NCBI GenBank assembly: GCA_958450365.1
Contig: CAUEEP010000759.1
Location: 3,267,880-3,331,879, forward strand
Length of the DNA: 64,000 bases
Direction: 5' to 3'
DNA from: Mesorhabditis belari
Lineage: Eukaryota > Nematoda > Chromadorea > Rhabditida > Rhabditidae
The notes below the pieces were generated by a model. The model ran no database searches. It had not been told where the DNA came from and saw nothing but the letters and a program-made list of their open reading frames with translations. Below are positions 63,490-64,000 of the stretch, in pieces (positions within the stretch are counted from its first letter, which is position 1; every line of letters starts with the position of its first letter). The position numbers were made by a program, and so were the translations under genes.

Positions 63490-64000
63490 GATTTCGTTCT
63501 ACCTCTATGGGCTTGAGTTGGAGAGGCACAAACGAAACAAACAAAGGAAAATCAAAAATCGGACCAATAAAAGAACTTGTAACTCGATGGCGATCTTACA
63601 GCAAACATCCATTCAGAAGGAGAAAGCCTGTACCGTGGCCACTTCCAGCAACGTTGGGCGACATCGCACAGAATTCCTCGTGCTCTCAACAGGATATCGT
63701 CAAGTAGGCAAGGAAGTCTGTCTCGGCTGTATGTGAAGGCCAGCTTCACAAAGCTTTGAGCTTCCAGCTTTGAGCTTCCAGCTTTGAGTGGAAACGCAAG
63801 TCGTGCCAAGCCTGGGATGCTGGGATGCTAAAAGTCGAAAGACCAGGATACTTCTAATAGACCAGGAAGCTTTTAAAAGACCACGAAACTTCTAATAAAC
63901 CACAATTCAAGGAAAGAGCCAACCTTTCAATTCTATATACTTTACCAATTCGCTTTCAAATCAACACTGTTTTCCCTGAAAAGCTGAAAACAAGCAATCA
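63490..64000. other. Unassigned sequence to window end
   Basis: Plus-strand open stretches at 63507-63740 (RSYSKHPFRRRKPVPWPLP) have no family I recognise. GCTTTGAGCTTCCA repeats at 63750-63790 and GACCA-GA-ACTTCTAATA repeats follow. Confidence 0.3.

Overview
This window reads as nematode nuclear DNA, probably a free-living rhabditid-type worm. The evidence is many arrays of the nematode telomere unit TTAGGC and its variants, genes cut into small exons by introns with TTTCAG-type acceptors, probable trans-splice acceptors directly before start codons, mariner, Tc1-like and RTE elements, and worm-type protein families. There is no operon-style bacterial content and no CRISPR. All gene models were built by eye: splice sites were placed where GT/AG ends and codon phase both fit, and no aligned transcripts or databases were available.

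Five gene models can be supported. (1) 9682-13626 (+): a 107-residue insulin-like preprohormone in three exons. (2) 14742-38148 (-): a roughly 1,367-residue, 46-exon membrane protein with signal peptide, NIDO, E-set-like, AMOP, vWD and sushi domains and one transmembrane helix, the architecture of Drosophila Mesh and related to SUSD2. It fills over a third of the window. (3) 38507-39913 (-): an 89-residue signal-peptide plus transmembrane protein just upstream of the Mesh-like gene. (4) 44230-48905 (+): a secreted class 3 lipase with the GHSLG serine motif. (5) 50498-55099 (-): a 380-residue protein with four predicted membrane segments. Everything else is repeat.

The repeat content is the striking part. 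Almost every long intron of the Mesh-like gene holds its own minisatellite with a different unit, and more arrays fill the intergenic DNA. Several telomere-like arrays are bracketed by short inverted repeats. About twenty tRNA-like sequences with recognisable A and B boxes are scattered around, most degenerate and several sitting inside inverted repeats. Mariner-type miniature elements with TA target duplications are frequent, and one is proven by a paralogous empty site. A full-length mariner relic (58753-61091) has had a 23-bp minisatellite grow inside its transposase coding strand.

Layout: 1-9.0 kb repeats, tRNA-like elements and an RTE 3' end; 9.0-13.6 kb insulin gene; 14.7-38.1 kb Mesh-like gene; 38.5-39.9 kb small membrane protein; 40-44 kb SINE-like element and TIR element; 44.2-48.9 kb lipase; 50.5-55.1 kb four-TM gene; 55-64 kb dispersed repeats, mariner, foldback element and a weak ORF. 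The genes have no obvious shared pathway; genes 2 and 3 are close and codirectional and could share a promoter.
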